The notes under the pieces were generated by a model, which ran no database searches, was not told the origin of the DNA, and saw nothing but the letters and a program-made list of their open reading frames with translations. Below are positions 8,791-18,247 of a stretch of DNA of 64,000 bases, in pieces. The DNA is from Tsuneonella sediminis (lineage in GTDB: Bacteria > Pseudomonadota > Alphaproteobacteria > Sphingomonadales > Sphingomonadaceae): the NCBI RefSeq assembly GCF_051912845.1, contig NZ_JBNCBU010000001.1, positions 1,550,001 to 1,614,000 of the forward strand. The letters are read 5' to 3'. The number at the start of each line of letters is the position of its first letter. Positions within the stretch are counted from its first letter, which is position 1. The position numbers were made by a program, and so were the translations under genes.

Positions 8791-10287
8791 GTGACCAACA
8801 GGCGCAGACGTACGGGGGCGAGCATGCCCGTGAGTGCGCATCCGGCGTTCCCGGCGATCGTCGCGCTATGGTTCGCGGGCCTGCTCGGTCTGGGCATCGT
8901 GGTGCTCCCCTCGCCCCTGATCGGCCGGATCGCAGAGACGACGGGCCTGTCCGCGGCTTTCGTAGCCGCCCAGCCGCCGCTGGATGTTTCGACGCGGCTC
9001 GGGATCGCGCTGGCCGCCGGGATTCTCGGAGCATTGGCCGGCCTGGGAATCGCGCGCGCGATCGCCCGGGGCCGCGCTCTGCGGCCGGCGGCACGCGGGG
9101 CTGGCGAGCCCACCCCGCGCGACGATGATGCCGCGGCCACCGCCAAGCGTCCCATCTCGGCGCATGACGAGCTCTTCGAAGGGGGACTCGATGCGGACCC
9201 GGCGTCGACCTTCGAGAACAACGAGGCCGAAGATTTCCGGTGTGCACGCTCCGAACCCGAAACGGCCCCCATCGAAGAAATCGGCGAGGAAATCGGCGGG
9301 GGAACCATCGAGAACCTCGATGCGGCTCGTGATCCGGCTTCAGAGGATGCAAACCTGCTCGATCTCGGGCGATTCGAGGAAGCCGCCGACGCAGACAGTC
9401 ACGGCGCATGGGGATGCGACCCTCTGCATGAGGCTGACAGCCCTCAGGAAGCCGGAACCTGGGACGACGGCACGGCCGCTGCGCCGCCCGCCGAACCTGC
9501 CGAGCCTGCTCACGAGATGGAAGCGGCGCACCAGCCCGTTGCCCCCCTATCCGAAGATCGCCGCGCAGACTCCGGTTGCGACGCGAGCGCCGACGTGGCC
9601 ATCGTCGAACTGGTGGATCGCTTCGCGCGCGCGCTCAGCCGTCATCGCGAAGGATCAGCGCTGCGGGCCGATGCGGCCGCGCGTGAGAGCGCCGAGGGGA
9701 ACGAGGCTTGGGAGGGCGCTGCGGAGGACATCGGCCTGCCCGATCCGGTTCGTGCCGCGCCCATCGGGGACCCGTCAATGCACGCCGCCGAAGCGCTCGC
9801 CCCCGAGCCGGAGATGGCCCCGCCAGTTCCGAGCCTGACCGAGCTTGCCCCTTCACCGCGCATGCCCGATGCGCTGCGCGAGATAGACTTCGATTACGAC
9901 AGCGAATTCGACGAGGATGATGACGACGGAGTGCCCGCGCTCGATCTTTCGTTTTCGCTCGCCCGGAGCGCGCGTCCTTCAGGCCATCCTGATGCCACCG
10001 CCGCGGGCATCGGGTCGGTCGCGGCCGGGATGGTCGAAGAGGAAGACGAGGAAGCCGATGACGGGGGTTCGGAGGAGAACTATCCATCGCTTCTTGCAAT
10101 GAAGAGCCCGTTGGGCGTCCAGCGCGAACCGGTCCGCCTTGCCGACGAGGCGGAAGCCGGCGACGTCTGCGAAGACGTGATCGAACCGATCGCCGCCTTT
10201 CCGGCCCGCGACGCGCGCCACCCCGATGCCGAGCGCGCCTTGCGTGACGCGCTCGAGAAGCTTCAGCGGATGAGCGGCGCCGCCTGA
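8791..10287 (+). CDS. Hypothetical acidic membrane protein with two N-terminal membrane segments
   Basis: A 498-residue protein with no family I can recognise. Two hydrophobic segments at about residues 20-42 and 69-92 anchor it in the inner membrane. They are followed by roughly 400 residues of very acidic low-complexity sequence (for example DSEFDEDDDDG and EEEDEEADDGGSEE). Two short regions look less random: IVELVDRFARALSRHR near residue 271, and the C-terminal region with YPSLLAMKSPLG and HPDAERALRDALEKLQRMSG, which could form helices. The start is GTG at 8791, chosen because GGAGGGG lies just upstream; an ATG at 8824 is the alternative. It follows the exosortase-type glycosyltransferase on the same strand and may be co-transcribed with it. 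Function unknown. Confidence 0.8.
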   Translation: MTNRRRRTGASMPVSAHPAFPAIVALWFAGLLGLGIVVLPSPLIGRIAETTGLSAAFVAAQPPLDVSTRLGIALAAGILGALAGLGIARAIARGRALRPAARGAGEPTPRDDDAAATAKRPISAHDELFEGGLDADPASTFENNEAEDFRCARSEPETAPIEEIGEEIGGGTIENLDAARDPASEDANLLDLGRFEEAADADSHGAWGCDPLHEADSPQEAGTWDDGTAAAPPAEPAEPAHEMEAAHQPVAPLSEDRRADSGCDASADVAIVELVDRFARALSRHREGSALRADAAARESAEGNEAWEGAAEDIGLPDPVRAAPIGDPSMHAAEALAPEPEMAPPVPSLTELAPSPRMPDALREIDFDYDSEFDEDDDDGVPALDLSFSLARSARPSGHPDATAAGIGSVAAGMVEEEDEEADDGGSEENYPSLLAMKSPLGVQREPVRLADEAEAGDVCEDVIEPIAAFPARDARHPDAERALRDALEKLQRMSGAA

Positions 10288-10472
10288 ACAGGCGGGACGA
10301 TTGGCGGCGGCTGGGAAAGCCCCGCTTTATCCGGCTCAAATCCCTTCGCGGTTGCGGAAAACCGTTCGTTTCGCCATGGCCGACTCTCGCGACATTTTTG
10401 CTGCGCGGGGAGTCTTGGTAAGTCGCGCTTCATTGCCCGGCTGGCTGCCCCTCGTCGCTTGACAGAGACGGG

Positions 10473-13400
10473 ATGGATCGAAACGCAATGGGTTTTCCGA
10501 TTGCCCAGGGATTGTACGACCAGGCCAACGAGCACGATGCCTGCGGCGTCGGGCTGCTGGCGCACATCAAGGGCGAGAAAAGCCATTCGATCGTCACCCG
10601 TGCGCTCGAGATCCTCGCGAATCTCGATCATCGTGGCGCGGTCGGCGCGGATCCGCTGCTGGGCGACGGCGCGGGTATCCTGATCCAGATCCCCGATCCG
10701 ATCTTTCGCAAGTGGGCCGCCGCCGAAGGCCATGACCTGCCCGGTCCCGGAGAATATGCGGTCGCGATGTGCATGATGCCGCAGGACGCAGCCGCGCGCG
10801 ATTTCGTGACCGGACAGTTCGAAAGGTTCGTGGCCAAGGAAGGCCAGCGCCTCGTGGGCTGGCGCGATGTCCCGGTTACCCTCGACGGCCTCGGCAAGGC
10901 GGTGGTCGCCTCGATGCCCGTGATGCGCCAGTGCGTGATCGCCCGGGGCAACAACTGCGCTGACCAGGACGCCTTCGAGCGCAAGCTGATCGTCATCCGC
11001 AAGCAGACGCAGAACCCCTTGCGCAAGCAGGAGGAAAAGCACGGCATCGCGGGGCTGACGCAGATGTACATCCCCAGCTTCTCGAGCCGGACGATCGTCT
11101 ACAAGGGGCTGCTGCTCGCCAACCAGGTCGGCAGTTTCTACGACGACCTGCGCGATCCCGACTGCGTGTCGGCGCTGGGCCTCGTCCACCAGCGCTTTTC
11201 CACCAACACCTTCCCCAGCTGGCGGCTCGCCCACCCGTACCGCTTCATGGCCCACAATGGCGAGATCAACACGGTCCGCGGCAACGTGAACTGGATGAAC
11301 GCGCGCCGCCGGACGATGGAATCGCCGCTGCTCGGCGCCGATCTCGACAAGCTGTGGCCGATCATTCCGCACGGCCAGTCGGACACCGCCTGCCTCGACA
11401 ACGCGCTCGAGCTGCTGCTGCTCGGCGGCTACAGCCTTGCGCATGCGATGATGATGCTGATCCCCGAAGCGTGGGCCAAGAACCCGCTGATGGATCCCGA
11501 GCGCCGCGCGTTCTATGAATATCACGCCGCGCTGATGGAGCCGTGGGACGGTCCCGCCGCGGTCTGTTTCACCGACGGCCGCCAGATCGGTGCGACGCTC
11601 GACCGCAACGGATTGCGTCCGGCGCGCTATTGCGTGACCAGGGACGATCTCATCTGCCTCGCCTCCGAAAGCGGGGTGCTGCCGTTCGACGAAGGCGACA
11701 TCGTCCGGAAGTGGCGGCTTCAGCCGGGGCGCATGCTGCTCGTCGATCTCGAACAGGGACGCATCATCGAGGACGAGGAGCTCAAAGCCGATCTTGCCCG
11801 CGCCGAGCCCTATGCGAAGTGGCTCGACGACGCGCAGTACAAGCTGGAGGACCTCGATCACATCGAGCCGGAGCTGTCGGCGGTTCCCGAACCGGCAAGC
11901 GACCTGCTTCAGCGCCAGCAGGCGTTCGGCTACACGCAGGAAGACATCGCCCGGTTCCTCGAGCCGATGGCGCAGGCGGGCGACGATCCGATCGGTTCGA
12001 TGGGGACCGACACCCCGATCGCGGTATTGTCGAACCGGCCGCGGCTGCTGTTCGACTATTTCAAGCAGAACTTCGCGCAGGTCACCAATCCGCCGATCGA
12101 CCCGATCCGCGAGGAACTGGTGATGAGCCTGCTCAGCATGATCGGCCCGCGGCCCAACCTGCTCGGCCGCGATGCGGGCACGCACAAGCGCCTCGAGGTC
12201 AGCCAGCCGATCCTCACCAACGAGGACCTCGCCAAGATCCGCTCGGTCGAAGCCGCGCTCGACGGAGCGTTCCGCTGCGCGACGATCGACATCTGCTGGG
12301 ACGCCGGCGCCGGGGTCGAGGGCGTCGAGCTCGCCATCAAGGAGATGTGCTGGGCGGCGACCGAAGCGGTGCTGCAGGACCACAACATCCTGGTGCTGTC
12401 CGACCGCGCGCACGGCCCCGACCGGATCCCGATCCCGGCGGCGCTCGCGACGGCGGCGGTCCATCACCACCTCGTTAGGCAGGGCCTTCGGATGCAGACC
12501 GGACTGGTCGTCGAGACCGGCGAGGCGCGCGAGGTGCACCATTTCTGCGTTCTTGCGGGCTACGGCGCCGAGGCCATCAATCCCTATGTCGCGTTCGAGA
12601 CGCTCGAGGAAATCCGCCGCACCAAGCTGCCGCACCTCGACGAGACGACCGTCCGCGGCAACTACGTCAAGGCCATCGGCAAGGGCGTGCTGAAGGTCAT
12701 GTCCAAGATGGGCATCAGCACCTACCAGTCGTACTGCGGCGCGCAGATCTTCGATGCGGTCGGCCTGTCGAGCGCGTTCGTCGACAGGTACTTTACCGGC
12801 ACCGCGACCACGATCGAGGGCGTTGGCCTTGCCGAAGTGGCCGAGGAAGCAGTCCGGCGCCACGCGATCGCCTATGGCCACAACCCGGTCTACGAGCACA
12901 TGCTCGACCCCGGCGGCATCTACCAGTTCCGGCTGCGTGGCGAGGACCATGCCTGGACCCCCGGCACCGTCGCCGACCTGCAGCACGCGGTGCGCGGCAA
13001 CAGCCGGGATCGCTACGCGGACTACGCCAGGGCGATCAACGAGCAGTCCGAACGGATGCTGACGATCCGCGGGCTGATGGAACTCAAGCCCGCCGAAACC
13101 CCTCTTGCCATCGACGAGGTCGAGCCGGCGGTGGAGATCGTCAAGCGTTTCAGTACCGGGGCGATGAGCTTCGGCTCGATCAGCCGCGAGGCGCATACTA
13201 CGCTAGCCATCGCGATGAACCGCATCGGCGGGCGCTCCAACACCGGCGAAGGGGGCGAGGAGCCCGACCGGTTCAAGCCGCTCCCGGGCGGCGATTCGAT
13301 GCGCAGCCGCATCAAGCAGGTCGCATCCGGACGCTTCGGGGTCACCACCGAGTACCTGGTCAATTCGGACGACATCCAGATCAAGATGGCCCAGGGCGCC

Positions 13401-15128
13401 AAGCCAGGCGAAGGCGGCCAGCTGCCCGGCCACAAGGTCGACAAGGTGATCGGCAGGGTCCGCCACTCGACCCCCGGGGTGGGCCTCATCAGCCCGCCGC
13501 CGCACCACGACATCTACTCGATCGAGGATCTCGCGCAGCTGATCCACGACCTCAAGAACGTGAACCGGCAGGCGCGCATCTCGGTCAAGCTGGTCAGCGA
13601 GGTCGGCGTAGGCACGGTCGCCGCCGGCGTTTCGAAGTGCAAGGCGGACCACGTCACCATCTCGGGCTACGAGGGCGGCACCGGCGCTTCGCCACTGACC
13701 AGCCTCACCCACGCGGGCAGCCCGTGGGAGATCGGCCTCGCCGAAACCCAGCAGACGCTGCTCCTGAACGATCTTCGCAGCCGCATCGCGGTGCAGGTCG
13801 ACGGCGGCCTCAGGACCGGGCGCGACGTCGCGATTGGCGCACTGCTCGGCGCGGACGAGTTCGGCTTCGCCACTGCGCCGCTGATCGCGGCCGGGTGCAT
13901 CATGATGAGGAAGTGCCATCTGAATACCTGCCCGGTCGGCGTTGCCACGCAGGACCCGGTGTTGCGCAAGCGGTTCACCGGCACGCCCGAACACGTGATC
14001 AACTACTTCTTCTTCGTGGCCGAAGAACTGCGCGCGATCATGGCCGAAATGGGCTTCCGCACCGTCGAGGAGATGGTCGGCCGGGTCGACCGGATCGACA
14101 TGGCGCGCTGCGAACGGCACTGGAAGGCGCACGGTATCGACCTGTCGCGGCTGCTGCACCAGGTCCGCCCGGTCGAGGGGCACACGCTCCATCATTCGCA
14201 GGAACAGGACCACGCGCTCGACGGCGCGATGGACGTCGAGCTGATCGAGGCCTGCCGCGGCGCGATCGACAGGGGCGATCCGGTCCAGCTGACCCGCACT
14301 ATCCGCAACGTCAACCGCACGGTCGGCGCGATGCTGTCGGGCGAGGTTGCGCGGGCGCATGGCCACCAGGGCCTTGCACCCGAAACGATCCGCATCGAGT
14401 TTACCGGCGTCGCCGGGCAGAGCTTCGGCGCGTGGCTCGCGCACGGGATCACGCTGCGGCTGACCGGGGATGCCAACGATTACGTCGGCAAGGGCCTGTC
14501 GGGGGGGCGCATCGTGGTGCGACAGCCCGACGGAGTGGGCCGCGATCCGGGCAGCAACATCATCGTCGGCAACACCGTGCTCTACGGCGCGATAGCGGGC
14601 GAGGCGTACCTTGGCGGCGTCGCCGGGGAGCGCTTCGCGGTGCGCAACTCGGGCGCGGTGGCGGTGGTCGAGGGCTGCGGCGATCACGGCTGCGAGTACA
14701 TGACCGGAGGCGCGGTCGTCGTGCTCGGGCGAACGGGCCGCAACTTCGCTGCCGGCATGAGCGGCGGCGTCGCCTACGTCTACGACGAGGAAGGACGGTT
14801 CGAACGGCTGTGCAACACTGCGCAGGTCGAGTTGTCGCCGGTCTCGCCGAAGCGTGACGAGGATGAAGGAACCGGCCGGCCGCTCCAGCGCCCGCGTTCG
14901 GTCGAGGACATGGGGCTTGGCGACATGCTGCGTCACGACGCCGAGCGGCTGCGCGTGCTTATCGAACGCCACAAGCTCCACACCGGCAGCGCGAAGGCGG
15001 CAGCGATCCTCGACGACTGGGACAATGCGGTCCGCAGCTTCGTCAAGGTCATGCCGACCGACTACGCGCGGGCGCTTAGGCAGCTCGAGGTGGAGCGTCA
15101 GGAAGCAGAAATGGAAGCGGCGGAATAA
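10473..15128 (+). CDS. gltB: Glutamate synthase (NADPH) large subunit
   Basis: The 1551-residue protein is full length for the bacterial GOGAT alpha subunit, which converts glutamine plus 2-oxoglutarate to two glutamates. After a propeptide of 23 residues comes the catalytic N-terminal cysteine of the type II glutaminase domain (HDACGVG, Cys24). The FMN-binding synthase domain begins around residue 900 with GGRSNTGEGGEEPDRF. The 3Fe-4S cluster cysteines are in CIMMRKCHLNTCPVG. The C-terminal GXGXG beta-helix domain ends the chain. gltD starts two bases after the stop, so the two subunits form one operon. ATG at 10473 is used; an internal ATG at 10488 would still leave a short propeptide. A TTGACA hexamer lies close upstream, but without a clear -10 I do not call it. 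Confidence 0.98.
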   Translation: MDRNAMGFPIAQGLYDQANEHDACGVGLLAHIKGEKSHSIVTRALEILANLDHRGAVGADPLLGDGAGILIQIPDPIFRKWAAAEGHDLPGPGEYAVAMCMMPQDAAARDFVTGQFERFVAKEGQRLVGWRDVPVTLDGLGKAVVASMPVMRQCVIARGNNCADQDAFERKLIVIRKQTQNPLRKQEEKHGIAGLTQMYIPSFSSRTIVYKGLLLANQVGSFYDDLRDPDCVSALGLVHQRFSTNTFPSWRLAHPYRFMAHNGEINTVRGNVNWMNARRRTMESPLLGADLDKLWPIIPHGQSDTACLDNALELLLLGGYSLAHAMMMLIPEAWAKNPLMDPERRAFYEYHAALMEPWDGPAAVCFTDGRQIGATLDRNGLRPARYCVTRDDLICLASESGVLPFDEGDIVRKWRLQPGRMLLVDLEQGRIIEDEELKADLARAEPYAKWLDDAQYKLEDLDHIEPELSAVPEPASDLLQRQQAFGYTQEDIARFLEPMAQAGDDPIGSMGTDTPIAVLSNRPRLLFDYFKQNFAQVTNPPIDPIREELVMSLLSMIGPRPNLLGRDAGTHKRLEVSQPILTNEDLAKIRSVEAALDGAFRCATIDICWDAGAGVEGVELAIKEMCWAATEAVLQDHNILVLSDRAHGPDRIPIPAALATAAVHHHLVRQGLRMQTGLVVETGEAREVHHFCVLAGYGAEAINPYVAFETLEEIRRTKLPHLDETTVRGNYVKAIGKGVLKVMSKMGISTYQSYCGAQIFDAVGLSSAFVDRYFTGTATTIEGVGLAEVAEEAVRRHAIAYGHNPVYEHMLDPGGIYQFRLRGEDHAWTPGTVADLQHAVRGNSRDRYADYARAINEQSERMLTIRGLMELKPAETPLAIDEVEPAVEIVKRFSTGAMSFGSISREAHTTLAIAMNRIGGRSNTGEGGEEPDRFKPLPGGDSMRSRIKQVASGRFGVTTEYLVNSDDIQIKMAQGAKPGEGGQLPGHKVDKVIGRVRHSTPGVGLISPPPHHDIYSIEDLAQLIHDLKNVNRQARISVKLVSEVGVGTVAAGVSKCKADHVTISGYEGGTGASPLTSLTHAGSPWEIGLAETQQTLLLNDLRSRIAVQVDGGLRTGRDVAIGALLGADEFGFATAPLIAAGCIMMRKCHLNTCPVGVATQDPVLRKRFTGTPEHVINYFFFVAEELRAIMAEMGFRTVEEMVGRVDRIDMARCERHWKAHGIDLSRLLHQVRPVEGHTLHHSQEQDHALDGAMDVELIEACRGAIDRGDPVQLTRTIRNVNRTVGAMLSGEVARAHGHQGLAPETIRIEFTGVAGQSFGAWLAHGITLRLTGDANDYVGKGLSGGRIVVRQPDGVGRDPGSNIIVGNTVLYGAIAGEAYLGGVAGERFAVRNSGAVAVVEGCGDHGCEYMTGGAVVVLGRTGRNFAAGMSGGVAYVYDEEGRFERLCNTAQVELSPVSPKRDEDEGTGRPLQRPRSVEDMGLGDMLRHDAERLRVLIERHKLHTGSAKAAAILDDWDNAVRSFVKVMPTDYARALRQLEVERQEAEMEAAE

Positions 15129-15130
15129 CC

Positions 15131-16567
15131 ATGGGCAAGGAAACCGGCTTCCTCGAGTACGAGCGCAAGGATCGCGTTTATGCCGAGCCGAAGGAACGCG
15201 TGCGGCACTACAAGGAATTCGTCGTACCGCACCCCGAACCGGACCTGCGGTTGCAGGCGGCCCGGTGCATGGATTGCGGCATTCCGTACTGTCACAGCGG
15301 CTGCCCGGTGAACAACCTCATCCCGGACTGGAACCACCTCGTCTACGAGGGAGACTGGAAGAACGCGCTCGAGAACCTGCACTCGACCAACAACTTTCCC
15401 GAGTTCACCGGCCGCATCTGCCCCGCCCCGTGCGAGGCGGCGTGCACGCTCAACATCATAGACCAGCCGGTGACCATCAAGTCGATCGAATGCGCGATCG
15501 TCGACCGTGGGTGGAAGGAGGGCTGGATCGTGCCCGAACCGCCGGCGGAACGGACCGGCAAGCGGGTTGCGATTGTCGGCAGCGGCCCGGCAGGCCTTGC
15601 CTGCGCCCAGCAACTGGCCCGGGTCGGCCACTCGGTCACGGTGTTCGAGAAGTCCGATCGCCTCGGCGGGCTGCTCCGCTACGGCATCCCCGACTTCAAG
15701 ATGGAAAAGCACCTCATCAACCGGCGCGCGGTCCAGATGGAAGCGGAAGGAGTCACGTTCAAGACCTCGACCGAGGTCGGGGTCGACGTTTCGTTCGCCT
15801 CTCTGCGCGACAACTTCGACGCGGTCGTCCTGGCAGGCGGCGCGGAAGAACCGCGCCAGCTGCTGATCCCCGGCGCGGAGCTTCCCGGGGTGCGCCTCGC
15901 GATGGAATTCCTTACCCAGCAGAACAAGCGCAACGCAGGCGACGACGAAGTCCGCGCTGCCCCGCGGGGCAGCCTCGTCGCGACCGGCAAGAAGGTCGTC
16001 GTCATCGGCGGCGGCGACACCGGCAGCGACTGCGTCGGGACCAGCAACCGGCAGGGGGCAAAAAGCGTCGTCCAGCTCGAGATCATGCCCCGGCCGCCCG
16101 AGCGGGAAGACAAGGCACTGACCTGGCCGCACTGGCCGCTCAAGCTGCGGACCTCCAGCAGCCACGAGGAAGGGGTGGAGCGCGACTGGGCGGTGCTGAC
16201 CAAACGCGTCGCGGGAGAGGGTGGCGAGGTGACCGGCCTCGAATGTGTCCGTGTCGAGTGGAACGAGGGCAAGATGGAGGAAATCGCCGGCAGCGAATTC
16301 ACCATTCCCGCAGACCTAATCCTGCTCGCGATGGGCTTCACCGGCCCGCGCAAGGCCGGCCTGCTCGAGCAGGCCGGGGTCGATTTCGACGCGCGCGGCA
16401 ATGTCGCCGCCGATACGGCGGGTTATGCCACCAGCGTGCCGAACGTGTTCGCCTGCGGCGACATGCGTCGCGGACAGAGCCTGGTCGTCTGGGCGATCCG
16501 CGAAGGGCGCCAGGCCGCCCGCGCGGTCGACGAGGCGCTGATGGGGGTGAGCGAACTTCCGCGCTGA
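15131..16567 (+). CDS. gltD: Glutamate synthase small subunit
   Basis: The 478-residue beta subunit of glutamate synthase takes electrons from NADPH and passes them to GltB through FAD and iron-sulphur clusters. The N-terminal cysteines are in CMDCGIPYCHSGCPVNN and CPAPCEAACTLN, the two-cluster arrangement of the family. FAD is bound by GSGPAGLACAQQLA near residue 155, and NADPH by VIGGGDTGSDCVGT near residue 295. The end has NVFACGDMRRGQSLVVWAI, the conserved second FAD contact. It lies two bases downstream of gltB. A tiny lipoprotein gene on the opposite strand begins its stop codon immediately after gltD ends. No unusual features. Confidence 0.98.
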   Translation: MGKETGFLEYERKDRVYAEPKERVRHYKEFVVPHPEPDLRLQAARCMDCGIPYCHSGCPVNNLIPDWNHLVYEGDWKNALENLHSTNNFPEFTGRICPAPCEAACTLNIIDQPVTIKSIECAIVDRGWKEGWIVPEPPAERTGKRVAIVGSGPAGLACAQQLARVGHSVTVFEKSDRLGGLLRYGIPDFKMEKHLINRRAVQMEAEGVTFKTSTEVGVDVSFASLRDNFDAVVLAGGAEEPRQLLIPGAELPGVRLAMEFLTQQNKRNAGDDEVRAAPRGSLVATGKKVVVIGGGDTGSDCVGTSNRQGAKSVVQLEIMPRPPEREDKALTWPHWPLKLRTSSSHEEGVERDWAVLTKRVAGEGGEVTGLECVRVEWNEGKMEEIAGSEFTIPADLILLAMGFTGPRKAGLLEQAGVDFDARGNVAADTAGYATSVPNVFACGDMRRGQSLVVWAIREGRQAARAVDEALMGVSELPR

Positions 16568-16750
16568 TCAGGCGGCGGGCGGCTCGACGCCGGCCGGCAC
16601 GCTTTCCGGCAGGCTCTCGAAGCCGGGCGAGGCATCGCGTTCGGACGTTTCGTAAGCGAGCTGGTCGAGATCGTAGCGCACCACGTAGCCGGCGTCGGCG
16701 GAACAGGCGGCCGACAGGAGGATCGCGGGCAGGAGGCCAAGGCGTGTCAT
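16568..16750 (-). CDS. Small putative lipoprotein, 60 residues
   Basis: The frame begins MTRLGLLPAILLSAACSADA, a short lipoprotein signal with the lipobox LSAAC, so Cys16 would be lipidated and the mature chain only about 45 residues long. The mature part is acidic with YDLDQLAYETSERD and a proline-rich tail. It is packed exactly against the end of gltD, with its stop codon on the base after the gltD stop. On the same strand upstream lies open sequence of about 77 bases, then the end of ung, so it could be co-transcribed from ung. I recognise no family. The lipobox makes a real gene more likely than chance, but it is short. Confidence 0.5.
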   Translation of the reverse strand: MTRLGLLPAILLSAACSADAGYVVRYDLDQLAYETSERDASPGFESLPESVPAGVEPPAA

Positions 16751-16827
16751 CGGCCCCGGTTAGCGCGGCGACCCTGTCGCTTCCGTTCGGTGAAATGGTT
16801 AAGCGCGCGGCAGGGAGGACCGCCCTG

Positions 16828-17520
16828 TCAGCGGTCGAGGCTCCAGTCGACTTCACCTCTCCCGTGCGAGCGCAGGAAGGCGTTGGCACGACTGAACGGC
16901 CTGGAACCGAAGAACCCGCGATGGGCCGACAGCGGACTGGGATGCGGGCTGCGGATGACGAGGTGCCGGCCGCCTTCCCGCAGCGAATCGATCCGCGCGG
17001 CCTTTGCCTGGGCGTGGCTGCCCCACAGCAAGAATACCGTGGGCTCGTCGCGCGCGGCGACCGCAGCGACCGCGGCGTCGGTGACTGCTTCCCATCCGCG
17101 CCCGGCGTGGCTGCCCGCATTGCCCGCCTCGACCGTCAGGCACGAATTGAGCAGGAGAACGCCCTGCGCCGCCCACTTGGTCAGATCGCCGTGATCCGGG
17201 CGCGCGATGCCGAGGTCGCTCTCCAGTTCCTTGTAGATATTGGCGAGGCTCGGCGGCGGCCGCTCGCCCCGCGGAACCGAGAACGACAGTCCCATGGCCT
17301 GCCCCGGCCCGTGGTAGGGGTCCTGGCCGAGGATCACGACGCGTGTCGCGTCGAGAGGTGTCAGCGCGAACGCGCGCAACCGGCTTCCACGGGGCGGATA
17401 GATTGCCTTGCCCGCCTCCTCCTGGGCTCGCAGCCAGCCGCCCAGTCGCCGCGCCTCGGAACCGGCGAGCACTCCCTCGAGCGCCGGCCGCCAGCTTTCG
17501 GGGATTGCCTCGCTGCCCAT
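16828..17520 (-). CDS. ung: Uracil-DNA glycosylase, family 1
   Basis: A 230-residue uracil-DNA glycosylase that removes uracil arising from cytosine deamination or dUTP misincorporation, starting base-excision repair. The catalytic water-activating Asp is in VILGQDPYHGPGQAMGLSFSV at about residue 60, and the minor-groove/His loop is HPSPLSAHRGFFGSRPFSRAN near residue 193. Length and motif order are those of E. coli Ung. ATG at 17520 is the first start that gives a normal N-terminus, although the frame stays open far upstream across the divergent rnd region. rnd begins 81 bases away in the other direction, so the intergenic gap must hold both promoters. Confidence 0.97.
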   Translation of the reverse strand: MGSEAIPESWRPALEGVLAGSEARRLGGWLRAQEEAGKAIYPPRGSRLRAFALTPLDATRVVILGQDPYHGPGQAMGLSFSVPRGERPPPSLANIYKELESDLGIARPDHGDLTKWAAQGVLLLNSCLTVEAGNAGSHAGRGWEAVTDAAVAAVAARDEPTVFLLWGSHAQAKAARIDSLREGGRHLVIRSPHPSPLSAHRGFFGSRPFSRANAFLRSHGRGEVDWSLDR

Positions 17521-17601
17521 CCCCCTTCCGCTACGCCCGCTGGCGACGCCTCGCCAGCGACCCTTTCCCTCTATCCCCAATCGGCCTAAGGCTCGCCCCG
17601 C

Positions 17602-18222
17602 ATGACAGTCCATTTCCACGAAGAAGACCTGCCCGACGGGCTCGAGTTCGCCGACGGCCCCATCGCGGTCGACACCGAGACGATGGGACTCATCACTCAC
17701 CGCGACCGCCTGTGCGTGGTCCAGCTCAGCGACGGACAGGGTAACGAGCATCTCGTCCGCTTCTCGCCGGGAAGCAGTTACGACGCGCCCAACCTGAAGG
17801 CGCTGCTGGGTGATCCGGCCCGGCTCAAGCTGTTCCACTATGCCCGTTTCGATCTCGCTGCGATCCTGTTCTATCTCGGGGTCGAGGCGGCACCCGTCTT
17901 CTGCACCAAGATCGCAAGCAAGCTGACCCGGACCTATACCGATCGACACGGGCTCAAGAACCTTGTGTCCGAGCTGCTCGCGGCCGACATCTCGAAGGCG
18001 CAGCAGCTCAGCGACTGGGGCGGGCCCGACCTCAACGAGGCGCAGCGCGAGTATGCCGCGTCCGACGTCCGGTTCCTTCACCGCCTGCGCGAGGTTCTCG
18101 TCGAACGGCTCGATCGCGAACAGCGCACGAGCCTCGCGCAAGCGTGCTTCGACTTCCTGCCGACCCGCGCGCGGCTCGACCTGGCCGGGTGGGCCGACCG
18201 CGACATATTCAGCCACGATTAG
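17602..18222 (+). CDS. rnd: Ribonuclease D-type 3'-5' exoribonuclease (short form)
   Basis: A 206-residue DEDDy exonuclease that lacks the C-terminal HRDC domains of E. coli RNase D, the common short form in alphaproteobacteria. Motif I is VDTETMG, motif II HYARFDLA and motif III YAASDVRFLH, together giving all four acidic residues and the tyrosine. It would trim 3' ends of small structured RNAs. It is followed after 25 bases by lptC, in the conserved alphaproteobacterial order rnd-lptC-lptA, so co-transcription is likely although the functions are unrelated. The ATG at 17602 is the only start near the family N-terminus. Confidence 0.93.
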   Translation: MTVHFHEEDLPDGLEFADGPIAVDTETMGLITHRDRLCVVQLSDGQGNEHLVRFSPGSSYDAPNLKALLGDPARLKLFHYARFDLAAILFYLGVEAAPVFCTKIASKLTRTYTDRHGLKNLVSELLAADISKAQQLSDWGGPDLNEAQREYAASDVRFLHRLREVLVERLDREQRTSLAQACFDFLPTRARLDLAGWADRDIFSHD

Positions 18223-18247
18223 GGCGTTCGCGCGTTAGACCTTCGCC

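Noticed and set aside
10263..13196. A minus-strand open frame of almost 1000 codons opposite gltB
   Set aside because: It lies entirely across gltB, lacks family features and has the composition expected from an antisense frame.
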